DNA of 48,726 bases from Candidatus Peribacter sp. UBA6535. GTDB taxonomy: Bacteria; Patescibacteriota; Gracilibacteria; Peribacterales; Peribacteraceae. The notes under the pieces were generated by a model. It was not told the origin of the DNA, made no database searches, and was given only the letters and a program-made list of their open reading frames with translations. The position numbers and the translations under genes were made by a program. The stretch covers positions 1 to 48,726 of the forward strand of contig DJKT01000019.1 of the NCBI GenBank assembly GCA_002436205.1, in the 5' to 3' direction. Shown here in pieces: positions 1 to 8,039 of this stretch (its first letter is position 1; every line of letters starts with the position of its first letter).

Positions 1-174
1 CCCCTCGCTCATCAGTACTTTGGGGACACAGCAGTAACCAAAGCAGTACAGGTAATGCAAGGGAACCCCGATGGAACATTTGATAGTGATAAAACTCTTA
101 ATAGAGCAGAAGCTGCTACCATTTTTTGGAGGGTAATGAAGGAAGTGCAGGAGGGTGGAGTGCGAGGGTTGTAG
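1..174 (+). CDS. SLH-domain protein, C-terminal fragment
   Basis: The open frame enters from the left edge and ends at TAG 172-174. The visible 57 residues carry a typical S-layer homology (SLH) repeat end: a GNPDGTF motif followed by an NRAEAATIFWRVM helix. SLH domains bind cell-wall or surface polymers and anchor proteins on the cell exterior. The rest of the protein lies outside the window, so its cargo domain is unknown. A hairpin terminator follows directly, so it is probably the last gene of its transcript and not part of the next gene. Confidence 0.8.
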   Translation, partial: PLAHQYFGDTAVTKAVQVMQGNPDGTFDSDKTLNRAEAATIFWRVMKEVQEGGVRGL

Positions 175-181
175 TCTGATG

Positions 182-210
182 GTTCCACGGGGTTGTGGAA
201 CTTGTTTTTT
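182..210 (+). terminator. Rho-independent terminator after the SLH gene
   Basis: A perfect 7-bp stem (GTTCCAC 182-188 pairing with GTGGAAC 195-201) with a 6-base loop is followed by TTGTTTTTT. It lies 7 bases after the SLH stop codon and separates that gene from the toxin-like gene at 324. Confidence 0.75.
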
Positions 211-323
211 GGCTTATTTAAGACAAAAAATCATTGTCCCGTTTTTTTAATGTTCTTAGGGGTCTCCCCAAGGTAGTGCAACTCAGTTGATACTGAATCA
301 CTGTTTATTACCCCTTTTGCAGC

Positions 324-3300
324 ATGGAAAAAACTCGACTAGGCAATCCTGACAATTCAGGAGAGCAAACATCTCTGATAAGCCATATATCAAGTGGTCT
401 GGCACATGTTAAATCTCAGATCCAATCATCCTTCTCCTCAAGCCCAAAAAGAAGAAGCGCTCGGAATACCAGACTACTTGGCATCGAAGATCTTGAAGGA
501 CGCGTGATGATGAGTGCGACTCCGTTTGACAGTGGAGATGCTGTAGCAGCAGAAGTCTGTACGATAGAAGATCACGCACATAATGCTACTGCTGAGCAAG
601 CAGGCCCTACAACGATAGCAGATAGGCAAACACCTCTCGGTCTTGCATCCAAGACACCGCATTTTCATACTGACTTCCTCACTGCAACACCGGAGGATCC
701 TATTACTGTTCAGGCAAAGGTTACATTCGAACATGAGTATTCGTACCCTAGTCTTATCATTGCACAGTCAGAGCGTACAGATCATAGAAATGGGCTACGT
801 GAAGCAATCTATGTTCAAATTGACCGTAATGGAAATGGAAATATTATCCAATTTCTCGGTAGTGACGATAATCGACAAAGTAAATTTACCTATGACGCTC
901 TTCCTGTGGGAGGGGCTGCTGATTTGAAAATGACTTATGATGGATCAGAAGTTTCTATTAGTATTTCTCATGAAGGTGCACAAGTTGCAAAGCATACTTT
1001 CACACCTCCAAATTCCTATAGCTCTGCAAAATTCGGTATATCAAATATAAAATGGGATAGCTCTGCAATATCAGCAACACTACAATCGTTTGTAGCAACT
1101 CAAGGAAAAGAGGTAGAGATAATAGATTGCGTAGAGGCAGTGGTAGAAGAAGAGCCCGTTATCGAAAATACATCAATCACAGAAGCACTTGATGCCCTGC
1201 TTGCAGATCCGGATTTTATTGCAGCAATAGCCAATGAGCCAATAGAAGAAGTTGAGACTACTCAGTCTTATGGAAAAGAGGTTTTCTCATCAGATACACC
1301 TCTTGGTCTTGCATCCAAGACTCCGCATTTCCAAACTGACTTTCTCACTGCAACACCGGAGGATCCTGTGACAGTGCGAGCACAGTTTACGTATGAAGCA
1401 GAAAGTTCATATCCAAGTATTCTCATTGCACAGTCAGAGCGTACAGATCATCGAAATGGCTTAAGAGAAGCGATCTATGTTCTTGCAGGTCGAAATGGAA
1501 GTGGAAACATTATGCAGTTTCTTGGTAGTGATGATAATAGGCAAAGTGAATTTACCTACGATGCTCTTCCTGTTGGAGCAACAGTAGATGTAGAAGTGAC
1601 ATATGATGGATCAGAAGTTTCTGTTCGTATTGTTCATGAAGGAGTGCAGATTGCAGAGCATGCATTTACACCACCAATTTCCTACAATCTTGCAAAATTT
1701 GGTAGTTCAGATATGCGATGGGATAGCTCTGCAGTGTCTGCAATGCAGCAATCGTTTGTTGTGAATCAGGGGAAAGAGGTAGAGATGAAAGAAGAAGTAC
1801 AGGAAGTATCTGACACTTCAGAAACACGCCTAAAAGCATTCGAAGAAAAGAAAGCTGAACTGCAAAAGCAGATCAATGCGCTCATGCTTCAAAAGGCAGA
1901 TATAGAAACGCGTATGGCCCGAGGAGAAGCTTTGGCTCCAAATGATATACAAGCGCAGATTGATGATCTCAATCGACAAAAAATCCCGTATTCACGTATG
2001 CATGTGAAACCAGGTTACAGTGGAGATAATCCAACATTTGTGGTGCACTATGCCAGTAATAGACCTCAGACATATATCGAACTTACCATGCAAGGAGGAG
2101 GAGATTTTAAAAGAACCATAGAGCACGCAAGTGGGCAAGAAGATGGCTTGATAGAAATTAATATGCGTCAGCTTCTGCAACACAATCATACAAACGGAGG
2201 AGAGGTGGAAATAAAGATGTATGTCGATAGCAGCAAAGATGAATTGCTTGATGTCTTTAATGGCAGATATAGTCCTGGAAAGAATGCTACTCTTGGCGAA
2301 ACGAATGGGAACTGGAATGATCTAGAAACAGGAAGAATAGTAGAAAATCCTTATGAACCGGTAATGACTATTTCTCAGTTGTCCGGACCGAATGTGATCA
2401 TCTCGCTTCAATCTCCGCACGACAGCAGTATTATCTCTCTAGGTGGCGGGGGGCACTTTGCCCAGAAAACTCTTCATCATGAAGGAGGGGCAGAACTTGC
2501 TTCTGCACGGCTGACATTTAATGCTGATAACCCGACTGGGGACTACAGTATCCGTGTACGTGAAGGGATGAATGGAAAATATGTTACCGGGCAAGGTGTA
2601 CATTGGGATGCCGATACTAAAGAACTTACGATGACCTCGGAGAACCCAACTATTGTTGCCACCAGAGATACGGAGGCTGCCTTTGCTCTACAGGCAATGC
2701 GGCAGCAATTAGGTGTGCAATCTAGTCTTGATACAACCGTCATTAGCATTCCAAGCTTGCGACAGGTTCAATACTCTCGCTTCTACGAACATTCATCATT
2801 TTTGATAGAAGCAGATGATGCTCAAATGTATATCGATAATTCTGTCCTCAAAGGACACCCGGATGCAGGTGCCATCTTCCATCAAACACTTGGTGGATAT
2901 GAAAGAGCGATAAAAGAAACTCTTGATGCAGCTGCAAAAGTGGCAGTTGCTGCCTGGAATGGAGAGTCTCAACAAGAGGCTGAGGATTTCTTCCAGCGTG
3001 AATATAACCGTGTTGGTGAGTACCGGTACCTCCTGGAATTTACCGGAGAGTTTGGTGTATCACTACCTCCTGCCGATGCCATTCTCCAGGAAGGTATGCG
3101 TTTGGCAGATACACTTGCAGATAGTCTTGTAGATATCCAAGCGAAGAAGTGGAGTGTGTATGCACGGGATTCGTATTTTGCAGGTCAAAAGGGTGGTGCT
3201 AATCATAATCCCGTCTTTGTAGGTGGAGAATTTGGAGGTGGGGGTGTAGTTGTGACTCCTGATGGGACGCTTGTGGGGAGTGAGCAGGTGGCCGAAGAAT

Positions 3301-4001
3301 ACATACAAAGTACTATCGCAGATCGAGTAGCAGAACGACTAAATACACGGCTTGCCTCTATGAGTATTGAGGAGCGTGCAGAGGCACGAGGTCTTTTGCG
3401 CTTACATCAGCAGGGAAGGTTGGATGAGTATCTCCAGAACGCATTAGAGAATAGAGAAAATAATGTGACTTCTGCAGAAACAGAAGATGAAAGTGGTGTT
3501 GATTCAGAAAATGTAACTTTTGCTTTCTTAGTAAGTCGTCCACTTCAACATATTGATGGTGCTTCACATAACTTTATTGTAGTAAATGCAAAATATAGGG
3601 GTGACCCCAATGCGACAGTTTATTCTTACGGTCAAAATGATAATGGGCTCTTAGGTAGTGTTGACCACCAAACGACCAACTCTGGATCAGCCACTACATA
3701 TCAAGCAGATATTGATGCCTGGCTTAGTCTTGCAGGCCCTTTTGATCAAAATAATCCTGTTCAATTGCAATTAATACCAGCCTCAAGTGATGTAGTTAGC
3801 GCTCTTGCACAATCTCTAGTTGAAAACCAAGATTATTCTATGATGGCTGGAATTTTCGGTGCAAATAGTAATAGTGCCGCACAGGCAGTGGCAAATGCAG
3901 CAGCAGCCATGCAAATACCTGTGCCAGAGACAGGAAGAATCCCATGGGGTTCCTCATCATATGATAAAATTGAATTTACCATTCCACTATCTAACCAATG
4001 A
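324..4001 (+). CDS. Giant secreted polymorphic-toxin-like protein with LEPRxLL-like N-terminus
   Basis: Product of 1225 residues. Seen: a basic stretch (about 40-50) followed by LEGRVMMSATP (about 58-68), which resembles the LEPRxLL signature at the N-terminus of large exported proteins; two homologous domains (about 103-265 and 325-488, roughly 70% alike) with an all-beta, lectin-like look; an acidic linker between them; a charged coiled coil (about 495-550); a beta-rich middle; a Gly-rich segment GGEFGGGGVVVTPDG near 970-983; and a C-terminal region of about 238 residues. Residues 912-987 are repeated in the cassette at 4382, after which the two sequences diverge completely. That is how polymorphic toxins exchange tips. 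The tip holds a His in an HNFIVV strand (H1082) and an NSNS motif (1181-1184), reminiscent of papain/NlpC-like toxin tips but without Cys. The next gene overlaps the stop by 4 bases, as immunity genes often do. Toxin activity is inferred, not shown. Confidence 0.6.
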   Translation: MEKTRLGNPDNSGEQTSLISHISSGLAHVKSQIQSSFSSSPKRRSARNTRLLGIEDLEGRVMMSATPFDSGDAVAAEVCTIEDHAHNATAEQAGPTTIADRQTPLGLASKTPHFHTDFLTATPEDPITVQAKVTFEHEYSYPSLIIAQSERTDHRNGLREAIYVQIDRNGNGNIIQFLGSDDNRQSKFTYDALPVGGAADLKMTYDGSEVSISISHEGAQVAKHTFTPPNSYSSAKFGISNIKWDSSAISATLQSFVATQGKEVEIIDCVEAVVEEEPVIENTSITEALDALLADPDFIAAIANEPIEEVETTQSYGKEVFSSDTPLGLASKTPHFQTDFLTATPEDPVTVRAQFTYEAESSYPSILIAQSERTDHRNGLREAIYVLAGRNGSGNIMQFLGSDDNRQSEFTYDALPVGATVDVEVTYDGSEVSVRIVHEGVQIAEHAFTPPISYNLAKFGSSDMRWDSSAVSAMQQSFVVNQGKEVEMKEEVQEVSDTSETRLKAFEEKKAELQKQINALMLQKADIETRMARGEALAPNDIQAQIDDLNRQKIPYSRMHVKPGYSGDNPTFVVHYASNRPQTYIELTMQGGGDFKRTIEHASGQEDGLIEINMRQLLQHNHTNGGEVEIKMYVDSSKDELLDVFNGRYSPGKNATLGETNGNWNDLETGRIVENPYEPVMTISQLSGPNVIISLQSPHDSSIISLGGGGHFAQKTLHHEGGAELASARLTFNADNPTGDYSIRVREGMNGKYVTGQGVHWDADTKELTMTSENPTIVATRDTEAAFALQAMRQQLGVQSSLDTTVISIPSLRQVQYSRFYEHSSFLIEADDAQMYIDNSVLKGHPDAGAIFHQTLGGYERAIKETLDAAAKVAVAAWNGESQQEAEDFFQREYNRVGEYRYLLEFTGEFGVSLPPADAILQEGMRLADTLADSLVDIQAKKWSVYARDSYFAGQKGGANHNPVFVGGEFGGGGVVVTPDGTLVGSEQVAEEYIQSTIADRVAERLNTRLASMSIEERAEARGLLRLHQQGRLDEYLQNALENRENNVTSAETEDESGVDSENVTFAFLVSRPLQHIDGASHNFIVVNAKYRGDPNATVYSYGQNDNGLLGSVDHQTTNSGSATTYQADIDAWLSLAGPFDQNNPVQLQLIPASSDVVSALAQSLVENQDYSMMAGIFGANSNSAAQAVANAAAAMQIPVPETGRIPWGSSSYDKIEFTIPLSNQ
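3058..3283 (+). repeat. Junction repeat, copy 1 (inside the toxin-like gene)
   Basis: A 226-bp segment that recurs at 4425-4650 with about seven mismatches by eye (around 97% identity). It encodes residues 912-987 of the large protein and ends exactly where the two C-terminal tips begin to differ, so it could serve as the homology for tip exchange. Confidence 0.9.
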
Positions 4002-4339
4002 TCATCAAGAATAGTATCTCTGGACTTGCAAGGCTATTTCTATCTTTAGCTTTGCACAGCATTACATACCTCATTGTATTATCAATAATAATAGCAGGAG
4101 TATTCCCACCTACAGGAGAAGCGCTAGAAGGAGTTGTTATATCAACAATCTTCATTTCTCCAATTGGATATTTTGGAATGGGAGCACTGCTAATTTTAAT
4201 ACTTATCTTCTGCAGTAAACTACAAATACTCACCAATATACGATATGTACTTGCTACTGGAATAATTATCGGAATCATCTCAGCCTGCATTAATGACTAT
4301 CTAGTATCTCTATCTACTATGTTGAGATCTATCTTTTAG
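3998..4339 (+). CDS. Small membrane protein, candidate immunity protein 1
   Basis: Product of 113 residues, mostly hydrophobic, with about three predicted membrane segments (roughly 10-35, 45-72 and 82-105). Its ATG overlaps the stop of the large toxin-like gene in an ATGA (4-base overlap), so translation is probably coupled. I recognise no family. Position, size and overlap fit an immunity protein that protects the inner membrane against the tip encoded just upstream. This is inference from context; it could also be a small membrane protein of other function. Confidence 0.55.
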   Translation: MIIKNSISGLARLFLSLALHSITYLIVLSIIIAGVFPPTGEALEGVVISTIFISPIGYFGMGALLILILIFCSKLQILTNIRYVLATGIIIGIISACINDYLVSLSTMLRSIF

Positions 4340-4381
4340 CGTCAATATCTCATTATTTATATTCTTTCCTACAATGAATCT

Positions 4382-5350
4382 GTGAAAACAGCTGCACCAA
4401 AACACTACTATGTGAGAATCAATCTATCACTACCTCCTGCCGATGCCATTCTCCAGGAAGGTATGCGTTTGGCAGATACACTTGCAGATAGCCTTGTAGA
4501 TATCCAAGCGAAGAAGTGGAGTGTGTATGCGCGGGATACGTATTTTGCAGGTCTAAAAGGTGGTTCTAATCATAATCCCGTCTTTATAGGTGGAGAATTT
4601 GGAGGTGGGGGTGTAGTTGTGACTCCTGATGGGACGCTTGTGGGGAGTGATAATGAAATATCTGGTTATGGATTCGATACGGTTGATGTTGAGGGTCAGA
4701 GATTGGTGTTTGGAGAAAAGTTGACAGAGGTACTTGAAACACCGACGAGTAAGAATACTTTGGTTGTACTTATATATGGATCTAATCAGTTTGTCGGAGA
4801 GAATGTAGGATTTGAGAATCTAGGATTACAGTTAGATGAATATCCCCATTTATTACAAGTATCTCCAGGCCATAACCCTTTTGATGATGATCCACACTTT
4901 AATCAAGAAGAAGCCTTCTTTGAAATCAAGAAAGGTATTGAACAGGCATTGGCTAATAATCCACAGATTGAAAATATTGCTTTGGCTGGATATAGTTGGG
5001 GCGGAGGTATGTTGTATGATGTTGCCGAATGGCTGCAATCCCATGAAGAATACAAATCTATAGAAATTGTTGCAGCTGCTTATGTAGATGCCATAACACT
5101 GAATAGCTTTACGGCAGAGAATAGGACTCCACCTGGAGTTCAAAATATGATAAATATATATCAGTCTAATGCTGACATTAGAAGTGATATCACCCTAAAC
5201 GGAGGAAAGTTATCAGGTACTAGTAACCTTAAAGTTCTCCAAGAAATTGATTTAGATGAATTTGATAATTTCCATTCACATGTGAGCATTGATGAATCAT
5301 CTGTTCCATTTATTAATAGCTTTCTTCGTAGTATTATTCGTATTAAATAA
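4382..5350 (+). CDS. Orphan toxin-tip cassette with alpha/beta-hydrolase (lipase-like) domain
   Basis: Product of at most 322 residues from GTG 4382. No Shine-Dalgarno sequence precedes it, and the frame is open back to the previous stop, so the start is uncertain. Residues about 15-90 repeat the junction region of the gene at 324; the rest is a different domain. That domain has the nucleophile elbow GYSWGG (Ser205), an Asp in YVDAI (D236) and a His near the end (H298 or H300) in the order Ser-Asp-His, typical of alpha/beta hydrolases including phospholipase toxins. There is no signal or N-terminal delivery region. This is the layout of orphan C-terminal modules in Rhs/CdiA/MafB-type systems: a spare tip that can recombine onto the full-length gene. 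It may be silent until then. A small membrane-protein gene overlaps its end. Confidence 0.6.
   Translation: MKTAAPKHYYVRINLSLPPADAILQEGMRLADTLADSLVDIQAKKWSVYARDTYFAGLKGGSNHNPVFIGGEFGGGGVVVTPDGTLVGSDNEISGYGFDTVDVEGQRLVFGEKLTEVLETPTSKNTLVVLIYGSNQFVGENVGFENLGLQLDEYPHLLQVSPGHNPFDDDPHFNQEEAFFEIKKGIEQALANNPQIENIALAGYSWGGGMLYDVAEWLQSHEEYKSIEIVAAAYVDAITLNSFTAENRTPPGVQNMINIYQSNADIRSDITLNGGKLSGTSNLKVLQEIDLDEFDNFHSHVSIDESSVPFINSFLRSIIRIK
4425..4650 (+). repeat. Junction repeat, copy 2 (orphan cassette)
   Basis: The second copy of the 226-bp segment at 3058-3283, in the same orientation and offset by 1367 bp. Homologous recombination between the copies would delete the first tip and the first immunity candidate, and fuse the hydrolase tip to the long protein in frame. 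Confidence 0.9.
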
Positions 5351-5799
5351 TGAATATTCTAAATACTCATCATAGAGTCTCAAGATCAATAATAATTATT
5401 ACTTGGCTTGTATATGCGATTGCAAGTCACAGACTAATTGTAATTACTTCGGGTGGCTGGATGCATTTTTTAAATAAATATTTATATGGGGCAATATACA
5501 TAATTGCTACTTTAATTTTGATACCAGCCCTATATGTAAAAAGGAAGGAGTTTGTGAATATTGACGTATTACTTATTCTATTTATCATTTCTGTGCAATG
5601 TATGCTATTGCTATTGAACTACGGAGATTGTTTAGAGCATGGGGGTGCGTATCTATACATTGAAAAGTATTTCAAATACTCTTCTGAGCTATGTACAAAC
5701 CCCCAAGGGTTCAGACTATTCATGCCTGAAGTATCACTTTGTACGTATTTAACTTTGATATTTTATTGGATAAGTACATTATTTAAAGATAGTGAATAA
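5350..5799 (+). CDS. Membrane protein, candidate immunity protein 2
   Basis: Product of 149 residues with about four hydrophobic segments (roughly 12-32, 45-62, 72-90 and 128-145). The ATG shares its A with the TAA stop of the hydrolase cassette (1-base overlap), so the two are translationally coupled. I recognise no family, and it is not similar by eye to the 113-residue protein at 3998, as expected if each protects against a different tip. A membrane location fits an immunity protein against a lipase acting on the membrane, but this remains inference. Confidence 0.55.
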   Translation: MNILNTHHRVSRSIIIITWLVYAIASHRLIVITSGGWMHFLNKYLYGAIYIIATLILIPALYVKRKEFVNIDVLLILFIISVQCMLLLLNYGDCLEHGGAYLYIEKYFKYSSELCTNPQGFRLFMPEVSLCTYLTLIFYWISTLFKDSE

Positions 5800-5814
5800 T
5801 CTGAATAAATTTTT

Positions 5815-5860
5815 TATACAAAAAAGCTCCGTCGCATCGCATTGCGGCGGCGGGGGCTGA
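5815..5860 (-). terminator. Terminator of the small transporter gene
   Basis: Read on the minus strand, a GC-rich imperfect hairpin (an AGCCCCCG arm pairing with CGGAGCT) is followed by TTTTTTG. It lies just after the stop of the minus-strand gene 5874-6191 and also separates it from the convergent toxin-cassette genes. Confidence 0.55.
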
Positions 5861-5873
5861 TCTTTCGATCTGG

Positions 5874-6191
5874 TCATTTTCCACCGGAGGCCAACATGAA
5901 GATAGATACAAGCCCTAAGGCAACGCCCCACCACTGGATAGTTGTCAGCTCTTCTTTGAAAAAGAAATAGCCAACAGCTACAGCGCCAAGAGCAATGCCC
6001 ACGTTGACGAAGGCTCCAGCTTGAGCAAGGGACCAATATTTATTGAGCCAAGCGAAGGCAAGATACCCTATCAAGGCTGAAATAGTCCCTACTACTATCG
6101 ACAAGGTCCTTCCGGTTTTGCCCCAGTCTGATGCAAGTGAATCGCAGGAAACATAGAGCGCAATAGTCACAAGTGCTAGAAAGATACTCAA
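5874..6191 (-). CDS. Small four-helix transporter of the DMT/SMR type
   Basis: Product of 105 residues with four hydrophobic helices and a C-terminal GVALGLVSIFMLASG helix typical of EamA/SMR (drug/metabolite) transporters. Such small proteins work as dimers that move small molecules across the inner membrane; the substrate cannot be told. The TTG start at 6191 is preferred because AAGGAG lies 8 bases upstream (plus-strand CTCCTT at 6199-6204). Most other starts in this window have no such site, so the gene may be a more recent arrival. The membrane-embedded Glu of EmrE is not obvious. Confidence 0.65.
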   Translation of the reverse strand: MSIFLALVTIALYVSCDSLASDWGKTGRTLSIVVGTISALIGYLAFAWLNKYWSLAQAGAFVNVGIALGAVAVGYFFFKEELTTIQWWGVALGLVSIFMLASGGK

Positions 6192-6302
6192 CTTGCGGCT
6201 CCTTTCTTGTCTAGGGAAGGTTTGACATCAAAGAAAGATCATAACTATATTATTGCAATATATTTTAATATTGTCAATTTATACGAATGACACCTACCAT
6301 AC

Positions 6303-6331
6303 TAGACAGTAGTATATTCTTGTTGTATAGT
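6303..6331 (+). promoter_or_regulatory. Promoter of the NNMT-like methyltransferase gene
   Basis: TAGACA (6303-6308), a 17-base spacer and TATAGT (6326-6331) match a housekeeping promoter well. The ATG at 6339 begins 7 bases after the -10 box, so the mRNA would start at or next to the AUG (leaderless). This supports ATG 6339 over the in-frame GTG at 6330. Confidence 0.6.
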
Positions 6332-6338
6332 GCAACTC

Positions 6339-7205
6339 ATGAACACGCCTGATGGGCAAAATAGGGCTGAAACAACTGACTACAATACTGTTGTAAAACC
6401 TGATTTTGCTAGAAGGTATCTTGAAACTTATTTCAAAAGTATTGATGAGGATGAGAGGCGAATATGTACTTTTTTAGCAGAAGAATATGCAAAATTAGTT
6501 GGTAATCCAGAAATGATAGATATTGGTTGTGGTCCATGTATTCAACATGTCCTTTCTGCTACACCTTACGTCTCATCTATTCAGCTAGCTGATTATTTAG
6601 ATGGCAATCTTGACGAACTAAGAAATTGGATCCAGTCTCAAGAAACTGCCTTTGATTGGACTCACTTTACTGAATTTATATTACAACTTGAAAGTGCTGA
6701 CTCATCTGCAAAAGCAATAGCTCATAGAGAATCAACTCTACGAAGTAAAGTTGTAAATATTCGCCATGCAAATGTTCTTGATGAATCCGTTATAGGTGAA
6801 GATAAACAATTTGGCGCTGTTGGCTTCTTTTATTGTGCAGAAGCTGCTGCTAAAACAAAGCCTGAGTGGCAAAAGACGATAGCCAATGTAGCTAGACTTG
6901 TTGAGCCTGGAGGAAGAATGTTCATAGCCTCTTGTCGAAATACTAATTTCTATACTGTCAAAACAGATGATGGTAAAGATGAAGTTATCCCAACAGCAAG
7001 TGTAAACGAAGATGACTTTGCTGCGCTGTTACCAAATATTGGATTTTCTCTTGAAAGGAGCAGAATTGAAGTTGTAAATGTAGGAATGGGAGCTGATCAT
7101 GGGATTGAAGATATACTCCTTTTATCTCTGCAGAAGAACGGTGAAAAAATTGATAGAGATACTACTTCAGATTCTGTAAATACTGTTATAAACAAGGCAC
7201 CCTAA
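6339..7205 (+). CDS. NNMT/PNMT/TEMT-like SAM-dependent methyltransferase
   Basis: Product of 288 residues. The class I methyltransferase motif I is DIGCGPC, followed by an acidic LADYLDGN motif, then an AFDWT segment and a late VEPGGRMFIAS strand. This order (GxGPxI...Q, L-x-DY-x2-N-x2-E, W, AFDWTxF) is characteristic of the nicotinamide/phenylethanolamine N-methyltransferase family (NNMT_PNMT_TEMT), best known from animals and less common in bacteria. It should transfer a methyl group from S-adenosylmethionine to a small amine or thioether; the substrate is unknown. The start is chosen from the promoter spacing. It converges on the DDAH-like gene, their ends overlapping by 4 bases. Confidence 0.75.
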   Translation: MNTPDGQNRAETTDYNTVVKPDFARRYLETYFKSIDEDERRICTFLAEEYAKLVGNPEMIDIGCGPCIQHVLSATPYVSSIQLADYLDGNLDELRNWIQSQETAFDWTHFTEFILQLESADSSAKAIAHRESTLRSKVVNIRHANVLDESVIGEDKQFGAVGFFYCAEAAAKTKPEWQKTIANVARLVEPGGRMFIASCRNTNFYTVKTDDGKDEVIPTASVNEDDFAALLPNIGFSLERSRIEVVNVGMGADHGIEDILLLSLQKNGEKIDRDTTSDSVNTVINKAP

Positions 7206-7987
7206 AATAATTTTAAGGTTAAGCATTTCGCTGCACCTCCTGATTTGAGGAACTCACTCATATCCACTGCGAAAGTAGTAAATCCTATGCTTTGCAAATG
7301 TTTTTCTGTTTCTGGACAATCTGTTGGTAGAATTACGTTCTTATTAATAACGACTGCATTACAGGCAAAGCGTGCAGCTTCTTCTTCGGGTACTGAGAAA
7401 TATGAAATATGTTCTTTGAGTAATTGAACGCTCTCATCATCAAATGCACCTTCATACAATATGGCAGACTCTTCGTTAAGAGGGCTAAAACATGTATCTA
7501 AATGATAAAATCTATCATCTACTAAATGTAGAGGAATAATTTCACTGGATAGTATTTCCTCTATCTCTTTGTAACTTTCTTTTGAGCTTCTAAACCCATA
7601 TCCGCCAAAAAGTACTTTACCCGACAATGCATCCCCTGCCCCTTCAAAAGGTAGATCTGTTTGAATTTCTCGCACCTCATATCCTGCATTCTGGAACCAC
7701 TCTATCCAATACCGCATTTCTCTTTGGCGCTCTGAAAATTTAAAACGAGATGGTATAAATACATTATCTCTGAGCAATCCTGCATTTGCGGTAAACACCA
7801 TATCTGGTAATGATGGCTGTGGCTCTATTAGCTCTATCTCTGCCCCTGCTTCTTCCAATGTATCTTTTAGATTGTTCCACTGTTTGCTGACTGTATTTTT
7901 ATCGACCTGATTTGCCATGTCCATCCAAGGATTTATAACATACTCAATACCAAAGTAGGTCGGAGGACACATTAAAATTTTGCTCAT
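7202..7987 (-). CDS. Amidinotransferase/DDAH-like guanidino-group enzyme
   Basis: About 261 residues from ATG 7987; a TTG at 7996 is also in frame. The N-terminal CPPTYFGIEYVINPWM, the PDMVFTANAGL block, EGAGDAL, the catalytic His region FYHLDTCFSPL and the C-terminal catalytic Cys in GGAAKCLTLKL match the dimethylargininase/amidinotransferase branch of the pentein (guanidino-modifying) superfamily. Members hydrolyse or transfer the amidino group of arginine or methylarginines. All key motifs are present, so it is probably active; the substrate is uncertain. It is a single gene without obvious operon partners, though an AdoMetDC-like gene nearby may point to amine metabolism. Confidence 0.8.
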   Translation of the reverse strand: MSKILMCPPTYFGIEYVINPWMDMANQVDKNTVSKQWNNLKDTLEEAGAEIELIEPQPSLPDMVFTANAGLLRDNVFIPSRFKFSERQREMRYWIEWFQNAGYEVREIQTDLPFEGAGDALSGKVLFGGYGFRSSKESYKEIEEILSSEIIPLHLVDDRFYHLDTCFSPLNEESAILYEGAFDDESVQLLKEHISYFSVPEEEAARFACNAVVINKNVILPTDCPETEKHLQSIGFTTFAVDMSEFLKSGGAAKCLTLKLF

Positions 7988-8039
7988 ATTCAACAAAAAG
8001 AAGTTACTAGAAACTATACATGTATAACTCTAGCTATTA

